Assembly (NCBI GenBank): GCA_023140455.1
Contig: JAGLLQ010000400.1
Location: 1 to 5,948, forward strand
Length of the DNA stretch: 5,948 bases
Direction of reading: 5' to 3'
Source: Desulfobacteraceae bacterium
Lineage (GTDB): Bacteria; Desulfobacterota; Desulfobacteria; Desulfobacterales; Desulfobacteraceae
In this document: one piece after another, positions 1 to 5,948 of the stretch
How the letters are laid out: each line of letters starts with the position of its first letter
How positions within the stretch are numbered: the first letter of the stretch is position 1
Made by a program: the position numbers and the translations under genes
The notes under the pieces: generated by a model
Database searches by the model: none
What the model saw: the letters and a program-made list of their open reading frames with translations, nothing else
Told to the model about the DNA's origin: nothing

Positions 1-172
1 CAACTATAAGCGTTTCCATCCCACCCCCTGCAGACCAGATCGCACAGAAACACATAACTATGCCCCAAAGCCGGGAGCCACGCACTAAAGGCATCTGTCT
101 GCTCCAATAGACCATAACCAGTGCTATGGCACAGGAGGCAAAATAAATAATAACGATTGGATGAAATTGCAT
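1..172 (-). CDS. Sensor histidine kinase-like membrane protein, N-terminal part (partial, runs off left edge)
   Basis: The minus strand is open from an ATG at 172-170 to the window edge, giving 57 codons. The start is supported by an AGGCGAG Shine-Dalgarno site (complement of 181-187) about 8 bases upstream. The peptide begins MQFHPIVIIYF and has two hydrophobic segments (about residues 5-22 and 36-48), separated by a short polar loop with several Arg (WSRQMPLVRGSRLWG). It ends in a WSxxxxxE pattern (W46, E53). This layout, helix, Arg-rich loop, then a helix ending in W-S-x(5)-E, is typical of the N-terminal 7TM sensor region found in many bacterial histidine kinases. The kinase domains would lie outside the window, so the kinase assignment is inferred from the sensor part only; another multi-pass membrane protein is possible. 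GC content is about 52% over bases 1-120, against roughly 32-40% in most neighbouring stretches. It is transcribed divergently from the radical SAM remnant. Confidence 0.6.
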   Translation of the reverse strand, partial: MQFHPIVIIYFASCAIALVMVYWSRQMPLVRGSRLWGIVMCFCAIWSAGGGMETLIV

Positions 173-185
173 ATTTATATCTCGC

Positions 186-213
186 CTGTTAGCGGAAAAA
201 TGTCATTTAACAG
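186..213. promoter_or_regulatory. Short inverted repeat, possible operator or leader hairpin
   Basis: CTGTTA (186-191) and TAACAG (208-213) form a perfect 6-bp dyad with half-sites 22 bp apart, about two helical turns. The left half-site overlaps the Shine-Dalgarno region of the minus-strand membrane protein gene, so a bound protein, or an RNA hairpin in that gene's leader, could affect its expression. A dyad this short is expected about once by chance in an intergenic region of this size, so the regulatory role is only a suggestion. Confidence 0.2.
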
Positions 214-222
214 TAAGGTCAA

Positions 223-251
223 TTTAGCGATAATCAGTATAGTTTTATAAT
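223..251 (+). promoter_or_regulatory. Weak sigma70 promoter candidate upstream of the radical SAM remnant
   Basis: A perfect TATAAT lies at 246-251. The hexamer 17 bp upstream (TTTAGC, 223-228) matches only three of six -35 consensus positions. It is suitably placed for the gene starting at 322. On the opposite strand, TATACT (complement of 236-241) could be a -10 for the divergent membrane protein gene, but no -35 was found for it. The whole 173-321 interval is AT-rich, so TATAAT-like words are expected by chance. Confidence 0.3.
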
Positions 252-321
252 TTTACGATAAGAGCTTCTTTTTTGCAAGAGAATGGATAATTATATGCAA
301 ATGAATAAAAAAGGATCATAA

Positions 322-1249
322 ATGCAGAGTAATCTTGTTTTCAGTCCCTTTGCCAAACCATTTGTTCCTCTTGGTATTGCCCATATCAAGTCCTATGTTG
401 AAGCTAACAGCAATGTTAAGGTGAAAAGCTTTGATTTAAATTTCATGTATTATAAAGCCTTATCAGGTGCAGTTAGAACCAATGATCCAAAAGTCAGCTT
501 TTTTCCTGAAAAATAGCGACCCGGGTTTTTAAAAACCATGAATCTGCTTGAAAGCATGGGGGATGCCATGTTTAATCAGGAAGCATTTGATAAGGCAGGA
601 ATTTATTTTACCAATTGTTTTAAATCTTTTAATAATTTTTTCCAAAGGATTTGTGCAGATGCATTACATCAGAATAAAGGGTTGCCTTTTTTTATGCCGG
701 AGTATGTAAATCTTTTGCTTGGAAATAAGCCTGATGTGGTGGGATTTTCAGTAGTGTACCAGGAACAGTTTTATGTGTCAGGTTTTATTGAATTCCAATG
801 CAGCAGGTATTAAAAATCATGTGTTTATTATTATCGGGTTCCCATCAGAAACCAGACAAGAGTTTAAAGAAACACTTGTCTTCCTTTACAGCAATCGGGG
901 CTGTATCCATGCCATACATGATGGTAATTTTGGATTGCAAAAAGGCTCTTTTATATTTGATAACCCTAAAAAGTTTTTCATAACAAAAATATTGGAAACA
1001 ACGGCTTCACCAGATTCTTTGGAATATTCTGTTTCTAAAGGTATGACATCTGATGAGGCAAAAGCATACAAAGCATTTTACGGGGAAAATCTCTTTCAAT
1101 ATTTCAGTTTTTTTTCCATAGCTTTGACATCGCTTCGGGACCATGCTCTGCTTATTTATTCAAATTCTGAAAAACTGGTGTTGAATAAAGTTGAAAAGGC
1201 AATACCGTTAATAGAAAGTGTCTGGCCGCCGCTAAAAAGACCAAAATAA
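322..1249 (+). pseudogene. Decayed B12-binding radical SAM protein gene (nonsense codon plus internal deletion/frameshift)
   Basis: Three pieces read as one protein. Piece 1 (322-516, ATG with AAGGAT at 311-316) has a B12-binding-domain start: VFSPF..., PLGIAHIKSYVE, then SFDLNF. It stops at an in-frame TAG (514-516). The same frame stays open through piece 2 (517-813), which carries PDVVGFSV (730-753), the conserved strand motif of the cobalamin-binding fold. Near 775-790 the family-like sequence jumps to another frame (to 1249), which gives SNAAGIKNHVF, GFPSET (836-853) and ETLVFLYSN, the C-terminal part of the radical SAM barrel. The region that should carry the CxxxCxxC cluster motif is absent, and no such motif occurs in any piece. 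About 311 residues remain, where B12-binding radical SAM proteins usually have about 500-600. If one deletion is responsible, its length must be 3n+2. Loss of catalytic function is nearly certain. The original substrate cannot be told, because these enzymes range from methyltransferases to RiPP modifiers. Confidence 0.85.
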
Positions 1250-1357
1250 AGAAACAAGGCGTATAATAGTTATGGTACATATTAAATCTTTTCTGATTAG
1301 TTTTATCTAATGTTTTACTGACCTTGCCACTCAATATCGTGATCGGTTTAAATCTGC

Positions 1358-1386
1358 TTGACAAATAACATCCCCCTATCTATAGT
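1358..1386 (+). promoter_or_regulatory. Strong sigma70-type promoter for the glutaredoxin-led gene cluster
   Basis: A perfect -35 box TTGACA (1358-1363) and TATAGT (1381-1386, five of six matches to TATAAT) are separated by exactly 17 bp. Transcription would begin near 1393, leaving a leader of about 65 bases before the GTG at 1459. It is the best promoter match seen in the window. It sits in the 209-bp gap after the radical SAM remnant and so would start the downstream cluster independently of that dead gene. No operator-like repeat is visible around it. The rest of the gap (1250-1357) holds no gene I can support. Confidence 0.75.
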
Positions 1387-1458
1387 TCCAGAAGATATAA
1401 GAGAATCTCCTATTGAGAAAAAATGAGAATAAAATAGTGACTAAAAAAGGGTGAGACT

Positions 1459-1956
1459 GTGAAAAAAATATTTATTGCTGTAAGCATTGTGTTTGTTATT
1501 GGACTGGTTTTTTCCAATGGTATTGCTCAGATTTATCAATGGACTGATGAGGACGGTGTAAAGCATTTTTCCAATACCCCTCCCGCTACAAAAGAAACAG
1601 TCATGGTGACAAAAGAGGTTCCTCCAACTTATGATAAGCCGGCAGTGGTACAGTCAAGAACAACGAAATCGCCAGGGATTGTCATTACTAAAAAGCAGGC
1701 ATACAAAAAATCTTACCAAAAGAATGAAGTTGAACTTTTCAGCACATCATGGTGTAAATATTGCACAATGGCTCGTGAATTTTTAACAGCAAATAATATC
1801 CCCTTTACAGAATATGATATTGACAAAGATAAGGTTGCAGCAAAACGTAAAAAGAAATTGAGCGGTGGATCAGGGGTGCCTTTTGCATTGATCAATGGCA
1901 AGGGTGTTTATGGATTTTCTAAAGCAACATACGCAAGAGCATTGGGTCTTCAATAA
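1459..1956 (+). CDS. Secreted DUF4124-glutaredoxin fusion protein
   Basis: The 165-residue product starts at GTG. An in-frame TGA at 1438-1440 rules out upstream ATG starts, and AAGGG (1447-1451) lies 7 bases ahead. Residues 1-23 form a Sec signal peptide (MKK, a hydrophobic core, then a likely cut after A23) with no lipobox cysteine, so the mature protein should be periplasmic. Residues 25-41 (IYQWTDEDGVKHFSNTP) are a clear DUF4124 domain. A lysine- and threonine-rich linker leads to a glutaredoxin-like thioredoxin fold from about residue 90: VELFSTSW, redox pair C99-K-Y-C102, GVP with the expected cis-Pro141, and a C-terminal YGFS segment near the usual glutathione-contact site. Glutaredoxin folds with CxxC carry out dithiol-disulfide exchange. 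In the periplasm, glutathione reduction would need an electron partner not seen here. DUF4124 joined to glutaredoxin is a known arrangement in proteobacteria. It is the first gene after the promoter at 1358-1386, and the next gene begins 43 bp downstream. Confidence 0.88.
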   Translation: MKKIFIAVSIVFVIGLVFSNGIAQIYQWTDEDGVKHFSNTPPATKETVMVTKEVPPTYDKPAVVQSRTTKSPGIVITKKQAYKKSYQKNEVELFSTSWCKYCTMAREFLTANNIPFTEYDIDKDKVAAKRKKKLSGGSGVPFALINGKGVYGFSKATYARALGLQ

Positions 1957-1985
1957 GCTTAATGCTTAATACACAAACTTGTTTC

Positions 1986-1992
1986 AAAAGGT
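1986..1992 (+). promoter_or_regulatory. Ribosome binding site that fixes the amidohydrolase start
   Basis: AAAAGGT lies 7 bases before the ATG at 2000. A TTG in the same frame at 1979 would give a protein 7 residues longer, but it would place this site inside the coding sequence and has no good Shine-Dalgarno match of its own. Starting at 2000 gives MIINTHTHIF, with the metal-binding HxH on the first beta strand close to the N terminus, as is usual in the family. Confidence 0.6.
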
Positions 1993-1999
1993 TAAAACA

Positions 2000-3076
2000 A
2001 TGATTATTAATACACATACACATATTTTTATTAATAAAAATCTGCCTTTAAATGCTCTGTATATTCCATATTTAATTCCCTTTTTGAATAAAAGCGGGAT
2101 AGACAGGATATTTTCTATAGGTTTGCATACTGTTTGGCCTTTTTCAAAGAATGACACGTTAAGCCGTTTAGGTGCATTCCTTTTAGGAGGCAAATATCAA
2201 AAGCAGGAAGAGATTTTTAAGGAAATGAAAAAATATTACCCTGAAGATACCAAATTTGTTCTTTTATCACTTGATTTTGAATATATGAATGCTGGGAAAG
2301 TAAATAAGAAGTATAATTTTATAAAACAGTTGGATGAGCTTGCTGTTTTAAAAGAAAACTATCCGGAAACTGTATATCCTTTTATTTGCGCTGATCCTCG
2401 CCGGGAAAACATAACATCAATGGTAAAGCATTATATTGAAAAGAGACAATTTTGCGGAATAAAAATTTATCCGCCATTTGGATATTTTCCAGATGATGAA
2501 AGGCTGTCAGATATATATAATTATGCTATACAGAATAATCTGCCAATAATCGGACATACAATGCTTGCTGCACCAATTGTGCATTCCAGATCACGTAAAG
2601 AAGCATTTAAAAATATCTCTTCACGGTTTCCAATATCGAAATTTGTTTCCCAAAGAGCACTTTGCAGTTATTATTCGCATCCAGATAACTATGAAAGATT
2701 ATTAAAGAAATATAATTCACTAAAACTAAACCTGGCCCATGCCGGTGATATAGCTGAAAGCTATTATCTTCCTAAAAAAAAGCATGAAAAAAACTGGTAT
2801 GGATTAATCAAATCCATGCTAAATAACCCTGCCTACAAAAATCTTTATACGGACATATCCTTTTCAAAGCCAAACAAATTGCTTGATAATAGAATTGCTA
2901 AATTACTTAAGAACAAGGCAACTCAACGAAAAATTCTTTTTGGTTCAGACTATTATATGAATAAGCTTTTAGTTGATGAATCCATTGTCATTGATTCTTT
3001 GAAAAAGAGCCTGTCAGTTTCTGAATTTAAAATGGTTACATTTGAAAACCCAGGCAGGTTCCTAAATTGTGATTAA
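2000..3076 (+). CDS. Amidohydrolase family protein (Amidohydro_2-like TIM barrel)
   Basis: The 358-residue product shows the ordered motif set of metal-dependent amidohydrolases: HxH on strand 1 (H6, H8 in NTHTHIF), GIKIYPPFGYFPDD (residues 153-166, with K155), a histidine in PIIGHT (H186), a second in NLAHAG (H247), and the catalytic-type aspartate in ILFGSDYY (D317), followed by a C-terminal ENPGRF helix cap. These residues normally hold one or two divalent metals and activate water for hydrolysis, or for decarboxylation in ACMSD-type members. There is no signal peptide, so it should act in the cytoplasm. The substrate cannot be read from the sequence. The loop between H186 and H247 is long and basic (SRSRKEAFK) and may shape substrate choice. 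The gene sits 43 bp after the glutaredoxin gene and 38 bp before the DUF6765-like gene, which fits cotranscription. The family call is firm; the specific activity is unknown. Confidence 0.87.
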   Translation: MIINTHTHIFINKNLPLNALYIPYLIPFLNKSGIDRIFSIGLHTVWPFSKNDTLSRLGAFLLGGKYQKQEEIFKEMKKYYPEDTKFVLLSLDFEYMNAGKVNKKYNFIKQLDELAVLKENYPETVYPFICADPRRENITSMVKHYIEKRQFCGIKIYPPFGYFPDDERLSDIYNYAIQNNLPIIGHTMLAAPIVHSRSRKEAFKNISSRFPISKFVSQRALCSYYSHPDNYERLLKKYNSLKLNLAHAGDIAESYYLPKKKHEKNWYGLIKSMLNNPAYKNLYTDISFSKPNKLLDNRIAKLLKNKATQRKILFGSDYYMNKLLVDESIVIDSLKKSLSVSEFKMVTFENPGRFLNCD

Positions 3077-3114
3077 AAATACAACCAACTATTCTATATA
3101 GAGGAGAAACTATT

Positions 3115-4218
3115 ATGCAGGAAGACATGCACTATTATGGGACATATGCAATGGCAAGGGCAGCAGGTCTTGCGGTAAAATATGCAAAGGTTGTGGCTTA
3201 TGCTGCTCAGTATGTTGACGACTCAACTGCCAATGACAGTGAGGTTCATAAAGATGGGGGAATGTTTCAAACAACTGCAACAGCCCATACAAATTCTGAG
3301 GCAATTGCCAATGCCGCTGTTGACCATATTGAACAACGCAAGGTATGGGTGCCTTTTCACTTTTTCCCAGGTAATGTTGGAGAAACGCTTTCAGAAAAGC
3401 TGAGGTGTGTTCAAGACAGTGATCTGGCGCAGGAAATGGTAATCAATCATATCAGGCATGCAGTTTCTGTTAAAGACGAATATGGTTTGGCTCTTATGGG
3501 TATTATGGCTCATGTTTATGCTGATACATTTTCTCATTATGATTTCTCAGGTGTCAGTTCCAGAGTAAATAAGGTAGATGGGACATCCTTTGAACTGGAT
3601 GTAGAGAACGAGGAAACAAAAGCATACATTATGGGGAAATTTTCAGGTTTTTTAAGTAAATATACTCCTACTTTTATCACTAAAAATTTTCGTACCTTTG
3701 CAAGTCAAGGAGCAAGCGTGGCAACCGGTGCCCTTGGACACGGTGCAGTAGGTACTTATCCTGACAGACCTTTTTTAAAATGGCGGTTTAATTTTAAAAA
3801 AGATAATAAAGATTCAGGCTTGAGAGATAACCCTGTAAGTTTTTTAGAAGGATGCGAAAAGCTTTATAATGCATTTAGCAGATACGCCAATGAAGCAGGG
3901 ATTGTTAAAGACCCTGTTACATTTGATTCAATAAAAGAAAAAGTAAAAGCCATCCTTGGTTTGGAACTTGCTAAAGAAGAAAGAATAAAAGCATGGGTAA
4001 AAGCTATTGGGAAAGGAGAATTGTTTGTTCCGGAGACCAATGAAGCATTGTTTTTTTCAAAACATGATTGGGAACAGCAAAAAGAGGATTTTGAGGATTT
4101 AGAGAGTGCAGATCAGATGAGAGAAAAAGATGTGTATAAATTCCATCAGGCAGCCACTTATCATAGAGATTATACTCTTAAACAATTATTGCCAAAGCAT
4201 GGAATTGTTGTTTTATAG
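3115..4218 (+). CDS. DUF6765 family protein, possible zinc-dependent hydrolase fold
   Basis: The 367-residue product has a strong Shine-Dalgarno site (GAGGAGA, 3101-3107) 7 bases before ATG. The N terminus (MQEDMHYYGTYAMARAAGL) and the following AAQYVDDS (residues 30-37) match what I recall of DUF6765 proteins; this is from memory and not a search. Further visible motifs are PFHFFPG (H82), INHIRHA (H112, H115), AHVYADTFSHYDFSG (H133, D137, H141), GALGHGAVGTYPDRP (H209), and late histidines at 344 and 350. An N-terminal HYY, an HxxxD pair and AD-x(3)-H in a mostly helical protein recall the trinuclear zinc site of phospholipase C/S1-P1 nuclease proteins, where His and Asp from several helices bind metal. 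That analogy is an inference. There is no signal peptide, unlike typical secreted phospholipase C, so a cytoplasmic role is expected. Residues 280-340 are charged and lysine/glutamate-rich. The next gene begins 34 bp downstream. Confidence 0.75.
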   Translation: MQEDMHYYGTYAMARAAGLAVKYAKVVAYAAQYVDDSTANDSEVHKDGGMFQTTATAHTNSEAIANAAVDHIEQRKVWVPFHFFPGNVGETLSEKLRCVQDSDLAQEMVINHIRHAVSVKDEYGLALMGIMAHVYADTFSHYDFSGVSSRVNKVDGTSFELDVENEETKAYIMGKFSGFLSKYTPTFITKNFRTFASQGASVATGALGHGAVGTYPDRPFLKWRFNFKKDNKDSGLRDNPVSFLEGCEKLYNAFSRYANEAGIVKDPVTFDSIKEKVKAILGLELAKEERIKAWVKAIGKGELFVPETNEALFFSKHDWEQQKEDFEDLESADQMREKDVYKFHQAATYHRDYTLKQLLPKHGIVVL

Positions 4219-4252
4219 CCATCAACCAAAATCACTGTAAAAGGAGTATATT

Positions 4253-5948
4253 ATGAATGCATACTTAAACAGCGATAATTTCCCGGACTCATCGGATAAG
4301 CTTTCCTTTGAACTAGAAGCTATTCTTGAAGATGATCTTACCGGCAGTTTTTATGAAATGCTGGGAAAATACCAGAGAATACTTTCAGATAATTATCAGC
4401 GAAAGCAATGGCCGGATATTGATAAAAAATTACTCACACTTTTCAAGTGCGGGAAATCTGAGGCTCTTGACGGGCCAATGATTGGTACCACAATGTCAAT
4501 CAGGGACAGTGATTATTTTCAGGATACTGTAAGACATCTTGGTAAAAAACGTTCACAAAGAGCAAGTATTGAATGGATGGCCACTGTTTGGAATATGACA
4601 TTTGCTGATACCGGGCTGTGGATGGGTAAATCCTTTGATCCGGTAAAAAGAGATGTTGTGGCTGAGAAATGCGGGAATGATCGGAAGGTAATGGATGCTT
4701 ATAATCCTGAAACAACACGTATCGGCCGCAATTTTTTTCGGGAGCTTCCTGAATCAAATCTTTTTCATGGAATCAGTATACCAATGCTCACTCAGTTATG
4801 GGATCTGCGAGATAGGCCTTTATCTACATCAGCAGAACATTTTGACGGTATTATTACCGAGGCCAATCTGGAAAAGGAAAAAAATATACCATACAATAAA
4901 ACCGGTAGTTTCTATATGGCAGATTTTGGAAGGTCAGTCCTTTCAGAAATGAATGATAAAGCAGTGTATCAGCTTAACTATCGCTGGCCAGAGCTCCAAC
5001 CTGCTTTCCCCATGACCCGTCTGGTTGATGAGATTGTTCAGATTGATGAAGGTATTTATCTTGGACAACTTATCTATGCTACACGTCATTACAGTCTTGG
5101 CAGCCTTAGACTTCCTTTTTGCCCTGATTTGTCTGAAATTCCAATTGGAGAGCCTTATGCTCCGAATAAGAAGCATGCTTTTGATTTTTTCAGGCGCTAT
5201 TTTTCTTTGTCTGATAAGAATCAGGATGGAGATGCAAAATACGGTTACCAGCACAATGGTTTCTTTTTAATGATGGATCCTGCTTATGCCAGAGATGTAT
5301 ATGCAGATGGAGCTTTTTCTAATTTGCGCCCTCGTCAGGGTGAGTCAGGCCATACTGAACTTGGCTACGACAATGAACAGGATCAGTCAGCAACAGCGAT
5401 AGCTGAAGCTAAGACAGAGAGGCCTGATACTGCTGACTGGGTGGATGACTGGAAGAATAATTCTGATCTGAAAAAAAAATTTACAACCTTTATCATTGAA
5501 CCTTCACCCAAAGAATCAGATAATGATGATGTCCAGCAAATGTTGAAAGATGATGAGTCTATCTTACAAATGCTTCAAAGAATCAGTACTCAAATATCTG
5601 AAACAAGTATGGGTGATGATCGTCTTGTACATTTTGAGAAATTGAATCATCTTTTTCGCAAGGGTGTGGCACCGGTTGTTGAAAATGGCTTGTTTAAGGG
5701 ACATGGTGCTAAAGGCTATAATGCCAGAGCCGAAGGTAATGAAGAAATCGATTTTTATGGTGAGAAAGCTGTGGCCCATGGTTTTGACTATTATCACGGT
5801 GCAACATTGAATTTGCATTTTGGATTTAGTGATACTTTATCTATAGATCCTGATACTATATTTGATCAAAGTCAGCTTTTCCCGAGTAGTCTGGCAAACT
5901 CTTTTGGAGACAAGCCTGCCGGTCCAAATGTTTTGAATATGATCTGGC
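4253..5948 (+). CDS. Large protein of unknown function (partial, runs off right edge)
   Basis: An open frame begins at ATG 4253 with a strong AAAGGAG site (4240-4246) 6 bases upstream and continues without a stop to the window end: 565 complete codons. I do not recognise the family. There is no signal peptide and no obvious membrane segment; the protein is acidic and soluble-looking. Visible elements in order: a helical N terminus (about 1-65); LDGPMIGT (72-79); LWMGKSFDP (122-130); a middle part ending in LVDEIVQIDEGIYLGQL (257-273); a D-K-N-Q-D-G-D stretch (321-327) like the first seven positions of an EF-hand calcium loop but with Tyr where the final Glu should be; an acidic linker (about 410-450); and a His/Tyr-rich segment HGFDYYHGATLNLHFGF from 509. 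The G-P-M-I-G, W-M-G-K-x-F and I-x-x-G-I-Y-L-G-Q order faintly recalls GXWXG/DUF4334 proteins; this is tentative. It follows the DUF6765-like gene by 34 bp and is probably cotranscribed with it. Confidence 0.8.
   Translation, partial: MNAYLNSDNFPDSSDKLSFELEAILEDDLTGSFYEMLGKYQRILSDNYQRKQWPDIDKKLLTLFKCGKSEALDGPMIGTTMSIRDSDYFQDTVRHLGKKRSQRASIEWMATVWNMTFADTGLWMGKSFDPVKRDVVAEKCGNDRKVMDAYNPETTRIGRNFFRELPESNLFHGISIPMLTQLWDLRDRPLSTSAEHFDGIITEANLEKEKNIPYNKTGSFYMADFGRSVLSEMNDKAVYQLNYRWPELQPAFPMTRLVDEIVQIDEGIYLGQLIYATRHYSLGSLRLPFCPDLSEIPIGEPYAPNKKHAFDFFRRYFSLSDKNQDGDAKYGYQHNGFFLMMDPAYARDVYADGAFSNLRPRQGESGHTELGYDNEQDQSATAIAEAKTERPDTADWVDDWKNNSDLKKKFTTFIIEPSPKESDNDDVQQMLKDDESILQMLQRISTQISETSMGDDRLVHFEKLNHLFRKGVAPVVENGLFKGHGAKGYNARAEGNEEIDFYGEKAVAHGFDYYHGATLNLHFGFSDTLSIDPDTIFDQSQLFPSSLANSFGDKPAGPNVLNMIW

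Noticed and set aside
301..321. Six-codon frame (ATG AAT AAA AAA GGA TCA TAA) ending directly before the ATG at 322, as a leader peptide
   Set aside because: There is no Shine-Dalgarno site ahead of it, and it contains the AAGGA site of the next start. It is most likely chance in AT-rich sequence.
886..1071. Minus-strand open frame of 61 codons over the radical SAM remnant
   Set aside because: The plus strand in this region encodes clear radical SAM C-terminal sequence, so the minus-strand frame is a shadow.
773..1249. Independent small protein starting at ATG 773
   Set aside because: There is no ribosome binding site at this start, and the peptide from about 782 is the C-terminal half of a radical SAM protein, so it is a fragment and not a separate gene.
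1296..1311. ATTAG-TTTTAT-CTAAT hairpin followed by GTTTT, as a terminator after the radical SAM remnant
   Set aside because: The stem is only 5 bp with a single G-C pair and the T-run is short, so it is too weak to call a terminator.
1954..1968. TAAGC-TTAAT-GCTTA hairpin overlapping the glutaredoxin stop codon
   Set aside because: It has a 5-bp stem and no following T-run, so it is not a credible intrinsic terminator and does not break the proposed transcription unit.
4943..5254. Minus-strand open frame of 103 codons inside the large unknown gene
   Set aside because: It lies wholly within a longer plus-strand gene that has a good ribosome binding site, and its peptide shows no recognisable family features.

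Overview
The window is an AT-rich bacterial segment. The gene set suggests a deltaproteobacterium, most likely of the Desulfobacula/Desulfobacter type: a secreted DUF4124-glutaredoxin, a DUF6765-type protein, a cobalamin-binding radical SAM remnant, and low-GC coding with ordinary Shine-Dalgarno sites. That assignment is an inference from gene content and composition; nothing in the sequence proves the taxon.

Layout. At the left edge (1-172, minus strand) is the 5' end of a membrane protein that resembles the N-terminal 7TM sensor region of histidine kinases. Its DNA is clearly richer in GC (about 52% over the first 120 bases) than what follows. A divergent intergenic region (173-321) holds a short dyad and a weak promoter candidate. 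Next comes a decayed B12-binding radical SAM gene (322-1249). It has an in-frame TAG, then a large internal deletion with a frameshift that removes the part of the protein expected to carry the CxxxCxxC iron-sulfur motif.

From 1358 a near-consensus sigma70 promoter (TTGACA, 17 bp, TATAGT) precedes four plus-strand genes spaced 34-43 bp apart, each with a Shine-Dalgarno site and with no convincing terminator between them. They are: a secreted DUF4124 plus glutaredoxin-like protein (1459-1956); a metal-dependent amidohydrolase of the Amidohydro_2 type (2000-3076); a DUF6765-like protein with His/Asp motifs resembling zinc-dependent phospholipase C/S1-P1 nuclease folds (3115-4218); and a long protein of unknown function that runs off the right edge (4253-5948, at least 565 residues).

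How they may work together. The four genes look like one transcription unit. It pairs a periplasmic thiol protein with a cytoplasmic TIM-barrel hydrolase, a second probable metal-dependent protein and a large uncharacterised protein. No substrate can be read from the sequence. The last two genes are the most likely place for undescribed biology. No CRISPR array, tRNA, rRNA, insertion sequence or attachment site was found.
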